DNA of 64,000 nt. It comes from Streptomyces morookaense (lineage in GTDB: Bacteria; Actinomycetota; Actinomycetes; Streptomycetales; Streptomycetaceae). The notes beneath the pieces are model-generated. The model had not been told where the DNA came from. It saw nothing but the letters and a program-made list of their open reading frames with translations, and ran no database searches. The stretch covers positions 62,001 to 126,000 of the forward strand of contig NZ_JABBXF010000037.1 in the NCBI RefSeq assembly GCF_013030945.1. Direction: 5' to 3'. A program made the position numbers and the translations under genes. This document shows, piece after piece, positions 26,509-34,544 of the stretch; positions within the stretch are counted from its first letter, which is position 1, and every line of letters starts with the position of its first letter.

Positions 26509-27744
26509 TCAGCAGCTTGCAAAGTCGACCACCGGCGCAACATCCGGCAGCTCCACCCCGCTGCTCACCTCCTGCCCCACCCTCAGCATCAGGTCGAGCA
26601 GGAACCGACGCGACAGCAGTCCGTTGCGCAGGCGCAGCCCAAGCGTGGTGCCCGGTGCGAGGAACTTGCCCGTGCGGTCGCCGCCCTTCTGGCAGCCCTG
26701 GGCGTAGGTGCGCAGCGCCGACTCGTACCGGCGGAAAGCCGCTTGGTGATCGCCGCCGGAGCGGGCGAGTTCGGTGGCCAGGACGTAGGCGGCCACCACT
26801 GCCGTCCCCGTGCCCATGCCGCCGATGGTCGCGCCGCATGCCGCGTCGCCGACGAGGGCGATCCGGCCCTTGGACCATGCTGGCACGTCCGCCCGGCTGA
26901 TCGAGTCGAAGTACAGTTCCGGCGCCGCGTGCAGGGAGTCCAGCAGGCGCGGCACCTCCCAGCCCATGCCCGCGAAGGCGTCGGCCACGAGGCGCTTCTG
27001 CTGCTCCGGGTCGTGGCGGTCGTACGTCAGCTCGGGGGCGGCGAAGACGAAGAAGGCTCCCGCCCGGTCCGGGTCGTGGTGGTCCACGCCCACGGAGGCG
27101 AGCCGGCCCGGGGTGTTGTGGCCGACCGAACCGGACGTCAGGCCCAGGTAGTTGGGGAGTTGCCAGGTGGCCGCATAGTAGCCGAGGTGGCTCACGTACG
27201 ACCGCTCCGGGCCGAAGGCGAGGCGGCGGATGTTGGAGTGCAGTCCGTCCGCACCGATCACCAGGTCGAACTCGCGCGTGGCGCCATGCCGGAAGTCGGC
27301 GCGCACGCCTGTCGGCGTCTCCGTGAGGGCGGTGACCGAGTCGCCGAAGACGTACTCGGTGTACGGGAGACTGTGCTCGTACAGCACCCGCGCCAGGTCG
27401 CCGCGCAGCACCTCCAGCTCGCCGCCCGCGAACTCCCCGGGCAGGTGGAGCAGTTGACGGCCGTCGGCGTCGACGAAGCGCATCGGGCTGCCGCCCGTCC
27501 GGATCCGGCGCAGCTCGGGCAGGACATCGCCCATGCGCTCCAGGACCGTCATGTGTGTCTCGCCGCGGAAGTCGACCGCCTGGCCGCCGCCCCGCAGGGC
27601 CGGGGCCAGTTCGACGACCGTCGGCCGGTAGCCGTAGCGCCCCAGCCAGTAGGCCAGTGCCGGGCCGGCGATGCTCGCGCCCGAGATGAGGACAGTCCGG
27701 TTCTCGACAGTCCGGTTCCCGGAGGTGCTGCTGCTCCTGCTCAT
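26509..27744 (-). CDS. FAD-dependent monooxygenase (PHBH/TetX-like)
   Basis: A 411-residue class A flavin monooxygenase. The N-terminal FAD motif is VLISGASIAGPALAYWLGRYG, where GASIAG stands for GxGxxG, as is common in this branch. The second FAD motif is GRIALVGDAACGATIGGMGTG. The middle DLVIGADGLHSNIRR is the DG motif. GGGAGGG lies three to four bases before the ATG. The gene is divergent from a TetR regulator gene, and the 102-bp gap holds two matching operator-like repeats. The likely model is substrate-induced expression for modification or detoxification of an aromatic compound or antibiotic. The substrate is not known. Confidence 0.9.
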   Translation of the reverse strand: MSRSSSTSGNRTVENRTVLISGASIAGPALAYWLGRYGYRPTVVELAPALRGGGQAVDFRGETHMTVLERMGDVLPELRRIRTGGSPMRFVDADGRQLLHLPGEFAGGELEVLRGDLARVLYEHSLPYTEYVFGDSVTALTETPTGVRADFRHGATREFDLVIGADGLHSNIRRLAFGPERSYVSHLGYYAATWQLPNYLGLTSGSVGHNTPGRLASVGVDHHDPDRAGAFFVFAAPELTYDRHDPEQQKRLVADAFAGMGWEVPRLLDSLHAAPELYFDSISRADVPAWSKGRIALVGDAACGATIGGMGTGTAVVAAYVLATELARSGGDHQAAFRRYESALRTYAQGCQKGGDRTGKFLAPGTTLGLRLRNGLLSRRFLLDLMLRVGQEVSSGVELPDVAPVVDFASC

Positions 27745-27765
27745 GGGTCCCTCCCCTTTCGGAAA

Positions 27766-27786
27766 ACTGTGTCCGATGGACTCAGT
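27766..27786. promoter_or_regulatory. TetR-type operator, upstream copy (imperfect)
   Basis: A 21-base element with arms ACTGTGT and ACTCAGT around a seven-base spacer. It has the same size and arm sequence as the perfect copy at 27791-27811, with one mismatch in the right arm. It lies 22 bases from the monooxygenase start codon, where binding would block that promoter or its early transcript. Confidence 0.7.
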
Positions 27787-27790
27787 AATT

Positions 27791-27811
27791 ACTGTGTACC
27801 TTAGACACAGT
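27791..27811. promoter_or_regulatory. TetR-type operator, perfect copy
   Basis: A 21-base perfect inverted repeat: ACTGTGT, seven-base spacer, ACACAGT. It is centred in the monooxygenase/TetR intergenic region, 35 bases from the TetR start. The centre-to-centre distance to the imperfect copy is 25 bases. Confidence 0.78.
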
Positions 27812-27846
27812 TCTGTTGGTCCGGCAAGCCGGGGGAGGGTGCGTTC

Positions 27847-28581
27847 ATGAACGGCAAGGAGCAGCACGCCGAAACGGTGCGGCTGTTGTGGGGGTCCCGT
27901 CCCGGGCCCGCCCGGGGGCCGCGGCGCACGCTCGACCTCGGCCGCATCGCGCAGGCCGGGATCGAGGTCGCGGACGCCGAAGGCCTGGACGCCGTGTCCA
28001 TGCAGCGGGTCGCCGCCCTGCTGGGCGTCACCAAGATGGCGCTCTACCGGTACGTGCCCGGCAAGGCCGAGCTGATCTCCCTGATGGTGGACGCCTCGCT
28101 CGGTCCCGCACCGGCCCCCGCCGAAGGGGAAGGCTGGCGGGCGCAGCTCGACGACTGGGCGCGGCGGCTGTTCGCCGCCTTCCGGCTGCACCCGTGGGTG
28201 CTGGACGCCACTGTCGGGCCCCGCGTCATGGGCCCCATGGAGCTGTCCTGGATGGAGCGGGCCGTGGCCGCACTGGACGGTACGCGGCTCGGCGGTGCCC
28301 AGCGGATGGACGCCGCCGTCCTGTTGGTCAACCATGCGCGCGGAATCGCCGCCCAGACCCGCGCGGCCGGATCGGAGGGGGCCGAGCCCGAGAAGGAACT
28401 CGGCGCCGTCCTCGCGCAGTTGATGCAGGAGCACGGCGAGAGGTTCCCCGCGCTCGCCGCCGCCTTCGCCTCGGCGTCGGAACCCGGCGGAGGGCGGGAC
28501 CAGGCCTGGGAGTTCGGGCTGGAGCGCATCCTGGACGGTCTGGCCGTCCTCATCGACGACGTGCTCGTCGAGGATGCATGA
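27847..28581 (+). CDS. TetR/AcrR family regulator
   Basis: A 244-residue repressor-type protein. The helix-turn-helix is at about residues 55-85 (VSMQRVAALLGVTKMALYRYVPGKAEL), and the C-terminal part is the larger ligand-binding domain of the TetR_C class. About 40 Gly/Pro/Arg-rich residues precede the HTH. It is divergent from the FAD monooxygenase gene with two operator-like repeats between, which points to autoregulation and control of that enzyme. The gene ends 57 bases before the next start and no terminator was seen, so read-through into the methyltransferase gene is possible. Confidence 0.9.
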   Translation: MNGKEQHAETVRLLWGSRPGPARGPRRTLDLGRIAQAGIEVADAEGLDAVSMQRVAALLGVTKMALYRYVPGKAELISLMVDASLGPAPAPAEGEGWRAQLDDWARRLFAAFRLHPWVLDATVGPRVMGPMELSWMERAVAALDGTRLGGAQRMDAAVLLVNHARGIAAQTRAAGSEGAEPEKELGAVLAQLMQEHGERFPALAAAFASASEPGGGRDQAWEFGLERILDGLAVLIDDVLVEDA

Positions 28582-28638
28582 GCCCCGCGTTCATAAATCC
28601 GTTGGCACCGGCAAGGCCGGCCTCGTTAGCGTCGCGCC

Positions 28639-29526
28639 GTGACGTACGAGAGCCCGCTCGCCTATCTGCTCGGCCTCGAAGGCCTCGCCCTGCTGCGCTC
28701 GTTCACCGGAGAGCGCGACCGTGAGTTCGCCGCCGCGCGCATCGCCGAGATCCGGAAGCTGCTCGACGACGAGTCGCTGGCGGACGCGGCCGTGGACGTC
28801 GCCCGGGTGGACACGGTGGACGGCTACCGGATCTGGTCGCAGACCTACGACAGCCCCAACACGGCGTTCGCCGTCGACGAGCCGGTGATCGGGGAGATCC
28901 TCGACGCGCTGCCGGCCGGTACCGCCCTGGACGCCGCGTGCGGCACTGGCCGGATCGCGGCCCTGCTGGCCGGGCGCGGTCATCACGTCCTCGGCGTCGA
29001 CAGCTCGCCGGACATGCTCGCGCAGGCGCGCACACGGGTGCCGGGCGGTGACTTCCGCCTCGGCGACCTGTGCCGGCTGCCCGTGGCCGACGATGCCGTG
29101 GACCTCGTCGTCTGCTCCCTGGCGTTGACCCATGTGCCCGATCTGCGGCCGGTACTGGCGGAGTTCGCCAGGGTGCTGCGCCCGGGCGGCCATCTGCTGA
29201 CCTCCGACGTGCATCCCGAGAGGGTGGCGCGCGGTGCGGTTCCGTCGGTGCGCCTGCCGGACGGAACGCCTGGGCGCGTGGCGAGCCACTGCCACTCCAC
29301 CGGGGACTATCTGCGTGCCGCACTCGCGGCGGGACTGCAGGTCCGGCGCTGCGAGGAGCCGCCGATGCTGGCCGGCCGGCGGTCGGGACAGGCACGCGCA
29401 AGCACACCGGTGCCGTGGGAACTCTGGCCGTGGGGCCTGGCGGATCTGGTGCCGGAGGCGGCGGAAGCGGCAACTGCGCGCGTACCGGCGGAAATCATCT
29501 GGCACTTTCGGTCGGCCGGGTCCTGA
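28639..29526 (+). CDS. class I SAM-dependent methyltransferase
   Basis: A 295-residue protein with a GTG start. An N-terminal helical cap of about 75 residues precedes a methyltransferase_11-type core. Motif I is ALDAACGTGRIAALLAGRG, the ribose-binding acid is in HHVLGVDSSPDM, and post-motif segments VDLVVCSLALTHVPDL and LRPGGHLLTSD are typical. It lies 57 bases after the TetR gene and may share its transcript, so a link to the FAD monooxygenase reaction is possible. Substrate unknown. A perfect 16-bp tandem repeat begins at its stop codon. Confidence 0.85.
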   Translation: MTYESPLAYLLGLEGLALLRSFTGERDREFAAARIAEIRKLLDDESLADAAVDVARVDTVDGYRIWSQTYDSPNTAFAVDEPVIGEILDALPAGTALDAACGTGRIAALLAGRGHHVLGVDSSPDMLAQARTRVPGGDFRLGDLCRLPVADDAVDLVVCSLALTHVPDLRPVLAEFARVLRPGGHLLTSDVHPERVARGAVPSVRLPDGTPGRVASHCHSTGDYLRAALAAGLQVRRCEEPPMLAGRRSGQARASTPVPWELWPWGLADLVPEAAEAATARVPAEIIWHFRSAGS

Positions 29527-29586
29527 AGACGTCTGAGGCTGAAGGCGTCTGACGCTGAAGACGCGTGAGGCTGAAGACGCCTGAGC
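29523..29586. repeat. four tandem copies of a 16-bp unit
   Basis: Units at 29523-29538, 29539-29554, 29555-29570 and 29571-29586 follow the consensus CTGAAGACGYSTGAGG with one or two changes each. The first unit includes the TGA stop of the methyltransferase gene. A hairpin terminator starts four bases after the array. Confidence 0.9.
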
Positions 29587-29590
29587 TGTC

Positions 29591-29618
29591 GGCGCCCGAG
29601 CCTGTCGGCCCGGGCGCC
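29591..29618. terminator. hairpin between convergent genes
   Basis: Perfect arms GGCGCCCG (29591-29598) and CGGGCGCC (29611-29618) with a 12-base loop, placed between the methyltransferase gene and the convergent secreted-protein gene. Confidence 0.7.
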
Positions 29619-29633
29619 TCGGATCTCGTGCCG

Positions 29634-30056
29634 TCACTTCGGCGGGTGGCCGCAGCCGCCGCCGTTGGTGAGGCAGGCGCGGAACGTCAGGTGCTTGATG
29701 TCCGTGTAGTCACCGCTGAACGGAACGCCGTAGGAGATGTCGTACCCGGCAGCCTTCACTCCGACCCAGCGGTCATTGTTGATGTTGGCCTGAAGGTAGA
29801 GCGACCTGCCGTCCCGATGGTTGTCGAAGAACCTTCCCCAGTACGAACCGTTGTAACTGCCATGGCTGTTGCCGTACCAGTTCCAGCAGACGTCGATGTG
29901 ATCGGAACGAACCCACAGGGTGGCGCACTTCTGGTTCTGGGCGGCCGGCGCGTGCGGTTGCGCCTGAGCCGGGCCGCTCGCCCCCAGCGTGGCCAGCGCG
30001 GCCGTACCGAGAGCGGCAGCCGCCAGGGCTGCGCGATGCTTCGCCTTCGCTGTCAT
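29634..30056 (-). CDS. secreted small protein of unknown function
   Basis: A 140-residue protein with a clear Sec-type signal peptide (MTAKAKHRAALAAAALGTAALATLG, cleavage after AQA at about residue 32). The mature part is about 108 residues with four cysteines (CATLW, VCWNW, RACLT, GGCGH), probably forming two disulfides, and is rich in Trp, Tyr, Asn and Gly (WYGNSHGSYNGSYWGRFF). I do not recognise a catalytic family; a small extracellular binding or inhibitor domain is possible. It has its own 262-bp upstream region shared divergently with the HpcH/HpaI-type aldolase gene. Confidence 0.82.
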   Translation of the reverse strand: MTAKAKHRAALAAAALGTAALATLGASGPAQAQPHAPAAQNQKCATLWVRSDHIDVCWNWYGNSHGSYNGSYWGRFFDNHRDGRSLYLQANINNDRWVGVKAAGYDISYGVPFSGDYTDIKHLTFRACLTNGGGCGHPPK

Positions 30057-30318
30057 CTTCCCCCATGATGGTCATGTGCCGGGCACTTCCTTGCACTTCC
30101 TGCCTGGTCGGCCATCGGAAAGCTACGGGACGGGGCGCGACAGGCGCGTCAAACGGGCGATTGAATCCCGGCTCCACCCTCCGGTGTAGTCGGACCTCTG
30201 CTGCAACTGGAGCGGTAGGGATCCGAGCAGCCGGTGTTGACCCCCTCTGCCCCCGCGATTAACTTCGCCCCACGGATGGTCATTTCCGTGCAGCGGAAGT
30301 CTGGAGGGCGGCAGCGAC

Positions 30319-31611
30319 ATGGAAGAGCACCAACAGCACACGATCACGACGACCTTCGCCCCCGCCCTCCCCGCGCGCATCGCCGCCTCCCTCGCCCACG
30401 TCGACGCCGAACTCGCCCGCCGCTATCCGGGCGACCCCGGTACCCGGCAGCCCGTGCACACCGTCTACGTCCCCGCCGACGCCTTCGCGGCCGGCACCGT
30501 CCGTTCCTGGGGCGACCGGGCGCTCGCCGCACTCGACGAACACGCCCCCGATGCCGACACGTTCGGCAACATCCTCCGCATGCCCGCGGCCCTCGCCGCC
30601 CCCGTGTACGAGCGCATACGCGCCAAGCTGCGCCGCGAACCCGTCGAGGATCTGCGGATCGACTTCGAGGACGGCTACGGGCCGCGCCCACACGCCGAGG
30701 AGGACGCGGCCGCCGCCCGGGCGGCGCGCCTCGTGGCCGAGGCGTACGAACAGGGCACGGCCGCCCCGTACATGGGGATCCGCATGAAGTGCCTGGAGGC
30801 CCCCGTCCGCGACCGCGGCATCCGTACCCTCGACATCTTCCTCACCGGACTCATGGAGGCCGGAGGGCTGCCGGACGGGCTCGTGCTCACCCTGCCCAAG
30901 GTCACGTACCCCGAACAGGTCGCCGCCATGGTGCAGTTGGCCGAGGAGTTCGAGCAGGCGCGCGGGCTGGTGGCCGGGCGGATCCGGTTCGAGATACAGG
31001 TCGAGACCACCCAGGCCGTGCTCGGCGCCGACGGGCGCGCCACCGTGGCCCGGCTCATCGAGGCCGGCGGCGGGCGCGTCACCTCCCTCCACTACGGCAC
31101 CTTCGACTACAGCGCCGCATGCGGCGTGAGCCCTGCCCACCAGTCGCCCGACCACCCGGTGGCCGACCACGCCAAGGCCGTGATGCAGGTGGCGGCCGCC
31201 GGTACGGGGGTGCGGCTGTCGGACGGGTCCACGAACGTGCTGCCCGTCGGGACGACCGAGCGCGTCCACGAGGCCTGGCGGCTCCATCACCGGCTCGTCC
31301 GGCGGTCGTTGGCCCGCGCCTACCACCAGGGCTGGGACATGCACCCTGCTCACCTGCCCACGCGCTACGCCGCCGTCTATTCCTTCTACCGGGAGGGTGT
31401 GGAGCAGGCCGTGTCCCGTCTCGCCGCCTACATCGCCGGGTCGACGGGCGCCGGCGTCCTCGACGAACCCGCCACCGCCCGCGCGCTCGGCAGCCACCTG
31501 CTGCGCGGTCGCGACTGCGGGGCGATCGACGAGTCGGAGGTCGCCGCGCCGGCCTGGGCGGATATCGAGCGGCTGGCCGGGCGGGCCCGGTCCGGCGACC
31601 TGAGTATCTGA
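30319..31611 (+). CDS. HpcH/HpaI aldolase/citrate lyase-like protein (DUF6986 type)
   Basis: A 430-residue TIM-barrel protein. The segment EDLRIDFEDGYGPRPHAEEDA resembles the acidic phosphate/metal site of citrate lyase beta-type enzymes, and FEIQVETTQAVLG holds the glutamate expected to bind Mg. HYGTFDYSAACGV and the C-terminal WDMHPAHLPTRYAAVYSF are further conserved blocks. Family members cleave or form C-C bonds with 2-oxo acids or CoA thioesters; the substrate of this longer actinobacterial group is not established. GGAGGG lies about 12 bases before the ATG. It stands alone with a small membrane protein gene 48 bp downstream. Confidence 0.85.
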   Translation: MEEHQQHTITTTFAPALPARIAASLAHVDAELARRYPGDPGTRQPVHTVYVPADAFAAGTVRSWGDRALAALDEHAPDADTFGNILRMPAALAAPVYERIRAKLRREPVEDLRIDFEDGYGPRPHAEEDAAAARAARLVAEAYEQGTAAPYMGIRMKCLEAPVRDRGIRTLDIFLTGLMEAGGLPDGLVLTLPKVTYPEQVAAMVQLAEEFEQARGLVAGRIRFEIQVETTQAVLGADGRATVARLIEAGGGRVTSLHYGTFDYSAACGVSPAHQSPDHPVADHAKAVMQVAAAGTGVRLSDGSTNVLPVGTTERVHEAWRLHHRLVRRSLARAYHQGWDMHPAHLPTRYAAVYSFYREGVEQAVSRLAAYIAGSTGAGVLDEPATARALGSHLLRGRDCGAIDESEVAAPAWADIERLAGRARSGDLSI

Positions 31612-31659
31612 GTACGAGAGCGGATAGGCGGCCGCGATCCTGTCCTCCAGGATGGGGGC

Positions 31660-32034
31660 ATGACCGAAAGAACCGACATGGTGCGCGCCCACGACGGCAG
31701 AGGCGTGCTCGTTCTCTCCATTCTCGTGCTGGCGGCATTCTTCCTGGCGCCCAGCGTGTGGGTATGGTCGCAGGCCCTCGACACCGTCCGGCACCCGTCG
31801 TCGTTCGACTGGAAGAGCAATCACGACAACCACGTCCAGTTCGCCGCGGTTTCCGCCATCGTCTTCGGCACACCCCTGACCGGGGCCTTCCTGGGCGGGA
31901 TCGTCGCGAGCGCCCGCGGGAAGCATGGAGGAGTCGGGGCCGCGACCGGGGCGTTCCTGGGGGCGCTGGGGCTGTTGCTCTGCGGCGTGGTGGGGTTCGT
32001 CTGGATGCTCAGCAATGTGACGTTCGAGTTCTGA
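31660..32034 (+). CDS. small integral membrane protein
   Basis: A 124-residue protein with a first transmembrane helix at about residues 16-38 (VLVLSILVLAAFFLAPSVWVW), a 20-residue polar loop, a second helix near residues 66-88 containing FGTPLTGAFLGGIVA, and a third at about 97-118 (GAFLGALGLLLCGVVGFVWML). Glycine-rich helix packing suggests an oligomer. No enzymatic motif. AGGATGG stands five bases before the ATG. A MITE-like inverted repeat element begins 25 bases after its stop. Confidence 0.75.
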   Translation: MTERTDMVRAHDGRGVLVLSILVLAAFFLAPSVWVWSQALDTVRHPSSFDWKSNHDNHVQFAAVSAIVFGTPLTGAFLGGIVASARGKHGGVGAATGAFLGALGLLLCGVVGFVWMLSNVTFEF

Positions 32035-32058
32035 CGCCCCACCCCTGGTGCGTGTGTC

Positions 32059-32251
32059 CTAGGGCGTGTCCGACGGGTCGGCGCGGGCCCCGCGACGCCT
32101 GGCACGGCACCTCGCCGCGTTGTCGCATCACCCGAGTACGCCCAGTACGCGGGTAATGCTCCGCCTTGCGATGCTCCCCCAGCTACCGCTGGGAGGTGCC
32201 CCCAGCACCAGACGCCGCGGAGCCTGCGCCGACCCATCGGACACGCCCTAG
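32059..32251. mobile_element. MITE-like element with 26-bp terminal inverted repeats
   Basis: The terminal repeats at 32059-32084 and 32226-32251 match at 25 of 26 positions and start CTAGGGCGTGTCCGA. The total length is 193 bases with no coding capacity. An internal hairpin of the CTCCCCCAGCTACCGCTGGGAG type is also seen near 56170 and 58260. The outer CTAG may be a target duplication. The right end overlaps the stop codon of the lacI-family gene. Similar single ends occur at 33420-33447 and 63066-63091. Confidence 0.85.
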
Positions 32252-33303
32252 GGGGTGTCCGCCGGCGGCAGTTCCCCCGACCCCCGCGCGATCAGCCGTG
32301 TCGGCAGCACCACTTGGCGCGGTTGCTCACCCGCGCCGTCCAGGCGGCGGAAGAGGAGTTCCGCCGCCGTGCGGCCCAGGCGTGCCGCGTCCTGGGCGAC
32401 GACCGTCACGGCGGGGGAGAGCAGGTCGGCGAGTTCGAGGTCGTCGAAGCCGACCAGCGCGACGGGGCGGGGGTGCCGGGCGAGGACGCGGACGGCCGTT
32501 GCCGTCACACGGTTGTTGCCCGTGAAGAGGGCCGTCACCGGGTGCGGTCCCGTGAGCATGCGTTGCGCCTCGGCCGCCACGCGCTCGGGGGTCGTGGGGC
32601 CCAGCGAGATCCGGGAGTCGTCCGCGGGAAGGCCCGCGGCGTCCAGCGCGGCGTGGTAGCCGCGCAGTCGCTCGGTCGCGGTGTGGACGGTGGGGCGGTC
32701 GCCGATGAAGCCGATGCGGCGGTGGCCGTGGGCGACGAGGTGGGCGACGCCGTCGCGGGCGCCGCCGAAGTTGTCGGAGAGCACCGCGTCGGCGTCGATC
32801 CGGCCCGCGGGGCGGTCGACGAAGACCGTGGCGACGCCCGCCGCTATCTCCGGTTCCAGGTAGCGGTGGTCGTGTCCGGCCGGGATCACGATGAGGCCGT
32901 CGACGCGGCGGGCGCACAGGGCGAGGGCGAGTTCGCGCTCGCGGTCGGCGTTCTCCGCGCTGGAGCCGTTGAAGAGCAGGGCGCCGTGGTCGCGGGCGAC
33001 CTCCTCGACGGCACGGTTGAGCGGGGCGTAGAAGGGGTCGGCCAGGTCCTCCAGGACCAGGCCGATGGAGGCGGTGCGGCCCTTGCGCAGGATGCGGGCG
33101 CTGTCGTTGCGGCGGAAGCCGAGGGCGCCGATCGCCTCGCGGACGCGCCGCTCGGTGTCCGCCGTGACCCCTGGCTCGCCGTTGACCACGCGCGATACGG
33201 TCTTCAGGCCCACCCCGGCGCGGGCGGCCACGTCCTTCATCGTCGGGCGGGTGCCGTAGCGGGGCTGCTGCGGGGTGCGGGGGGTGGCGGCGCGGTCGGT
33301 CAC
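32248..33303 (-). CDS. LacI family transcriptional regulator
   Basis: A 351-residue regulator. The LacI helix-turn-helix with hinge starts at about residue 22 (MKDVAARAGVGLKTVSRVVNGE), followed by a periplasmic-binding-type sensor domain (IGLVLEDLADPFYAPL, later VALVGFDDLELADLLSPAVT). The GTG at 33303 has GGAGG about 11 bases upstream. It is divergent from a ROK-family sugar kinase gene and a palindromic operator lies 71 bases before its start, so it probably represses itself and the kinase. Its TAG stop is supplied by the end of a MITE, so the natural C-terminus may have been altered by a few residues. Confidence 0.92.
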   Translation of the reverse strand: MTDRAATPRTPQQPRYGTRPTMKDVAARAGVGLKTVSRVVNGEPGVTADTERRVREAIGALGFRRNDSARILRKGRTASIGLVLEDLADPFYAPLNRAVEEVARDHGALLFNGSSAENADRERELALALCARRVDGLIVIPAGHDHRYLEPEIAAGVATVFVDRPAGRIDADAVLSDNFGGARDGVAHLVAHGHRRIGFIGDRPTVHTATERLRGYHAALDAAGLPADDSRISLGPTTPERVAAEAQRMLTGPHPVTALFTGNNRVTATAVRVLARHPRPVALVGFDDLELADLLSPAVTVVAQDAARLGRTAAELLFRRLDGAGEQPRQVVLPTRLIARGSGELPPADTP

Positions 33304-33370
33304 GGACGGCTCGTCCTCCGGAGCGGGGCGGGGTGGGGCGGTGGCCTGTTGGCGTGCTAGAGCATAGAGC

Positions 33371-33388
33371 CTGGACAACGTTGTCAAG
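33371..33388. promoter_or_regulatory. LacI-family operator
   Basis: The perfect 12-base palindrome GACAACGTTGTC at 33374-33385 extends to 18 bases with one mismatched pair. The central CG and symmetric CAACGTTG are typical of LacI-family sites. It lies between the divergent lacI-family and ROK kinase genes. Confidence 0.8.
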
Positions 33389-33419
33389 AGCGGGGGAGAC
33401 TGGGCGTTCCCCCTAGGGT

Positions 33420-33447
33420 CCGTGCCGACCCGTCGGACACGCCCCAG
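33420..33447. repeat. solitary end of the MITE family
   Basis: The segment GCCGACCCGTCGGACACGCC matches the right terminal repeat of the element at 32059-32251, but no partner end lies within reach. It sits in the leader of the ROK kinase gene, 40 bases before the start. Confidence 0.7.
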
Positions 33448-33486
33448 TGCCCCGCCCCGCATCCCGGTCAGGAGAGAACACCCCCC

Positions 33487-34449
33487 ATGCACGACGGACT
33501 CGCCGGCCTCGTCGCCGCTCTCGACATCGGCGGCACCAAGATCGCCGGAGCGCTGGTGGACGGCCGGGGCCGGCTGCTCCTGCGGGCGCAGCGGCCGACC
33601 CCCGCGCACGCGGACGGTGCCACGGTGATGGGCGCCGTGGCCCAGGTGCTCGACGAGCTGCGCCGCTCGGCCGACTGGTCCCGGGTGCGGGCCGCGGGAA
33701 TCGGCAGCGCGGGGCCCGTGGACGCCTCCACGGGCACCGTCAGCCCGGTCAACGTGCCCGGCTGGCGCGGGTTTCCACTGGTCGCCGAGGTGACGCGGCG
33801 CATCGGCGGACTGCCCGTGGTGCTCGTCGGGGACGGGGTCGCGATGACCGCGGCCGAGCACTGGCGGGGCGCGGCCCGCGGCCGGGCCAACGCGCTGTGC
33901 ATGGTGGTCTCCACCGGCGTGGGCGGCGGACTCGTCCTCGGCGGCCGGCTGCACACCGGGCCCACGGGCAACGCGGGCCATATCGGGCACATCAGCGTCG
34001 ACTTGGACGGCGACCCCTGCGCCTGCGGCGGCCGCGGCTGCGTCGAGCGGATCGCCAGCGGACCCCATATCGCCCGCCGCGCACGGGAGTCCGGCTGGCG
34101 GCCGGGGCCCGACGGTGACGCGAGCGCCGCCGGTGTCGCCGTGGCCGCCCGCGCCGGGGACCCCCTCGCCCTCGCCTCCTTCGCCCGGGCGGCCCGGGCG
34201 CTCGCCGCGGGCATCGCGGCCACGGCGACGCTCGTCGAGATCGAGGTGGCCGTGATAGGCGGCGGCGTGGCCGGTGCCGGGGACATCCTCTTCGCCCCGT
34301 TGCGGGAGCAGTTGCGCGAGTACGCCACGCTCTCGTTCACGGCGGGCATCGAGGTCGTGCCCGCCCGGCTCGGCGGCGACGCCGGCCTGGTGGGGGCCGC
34401 GGCCGCAGCCGCGGAGGCGCTGGGGCTGTGGGGAACTGCCGCGTCCTGA
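33487..34449 (+). CDS. ROK family sugar kinase
   Basis: A 320-residue ATP-dependent kinase of the ROK family (glucokinase/N-acylhexosamine kinase type). The N-terminal phosphate-binding motif is ALDIGGTKIAGALVD. The catalytic aspartate is expected in VLVGDGVAM, although the usual reading is NDxN/A, so the Asn is replaced by Gly here. The second ATP motif is VSTGVGGGLVLGG. The zinc site is CACGGRGCVE. It has no DNA-binding domain, so it is an enzyme. It is divergent from a LacI regulator with an operator between, consistent with a sugar-inducible kinase; the sugar cannot be read. Confidence 0.9.
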   Translation: MHDGLAGLVAALDIGGTKIAGALVDGRGRLLLRAQRPTPAHADGATVMGAVAQVLDELRRSADWSRVRAAGIGSAGPVDASTGTVSPVNVPGWRGFPLVAEVTRRIGGLPVVLVGDGVAMTAAEHWRGAARGRANALCMVVSTGVGGGLVLGGRLHTGPTGNAGHIGHISVDLDGDPCACGGRGCVERIASGPHIARRARESGWRPGPDGDASAAGVAVAARAGDPLALASFARAARALAAGIAATATLVEIEVAVIGGGVAGAGDILFAPLREQLREYATLSFTAGIEVVPARLGGDAGLVGAAAAAAEALGLWGTAAS

Positions 34450-34544
34450 GCGCATGGTGTTGACCCTGCACCATGCCGCTCGTACACCTTTCCGTGGCAA
34501 GGTGTACCGGGCAGTACACAGGGGGCTACGGAAAAGGGGGAACC

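Noticed and set aside
29523..29586. CRISPR-like repeat array
   Set aside because: The 16-bp units are adjacent without spacers.
33487..34449. ROK protein as a transcriptional repressor
   Set aside because: It starts directly with the phosphate-binding motif and lacks a winged helix, so it is an enzyme.
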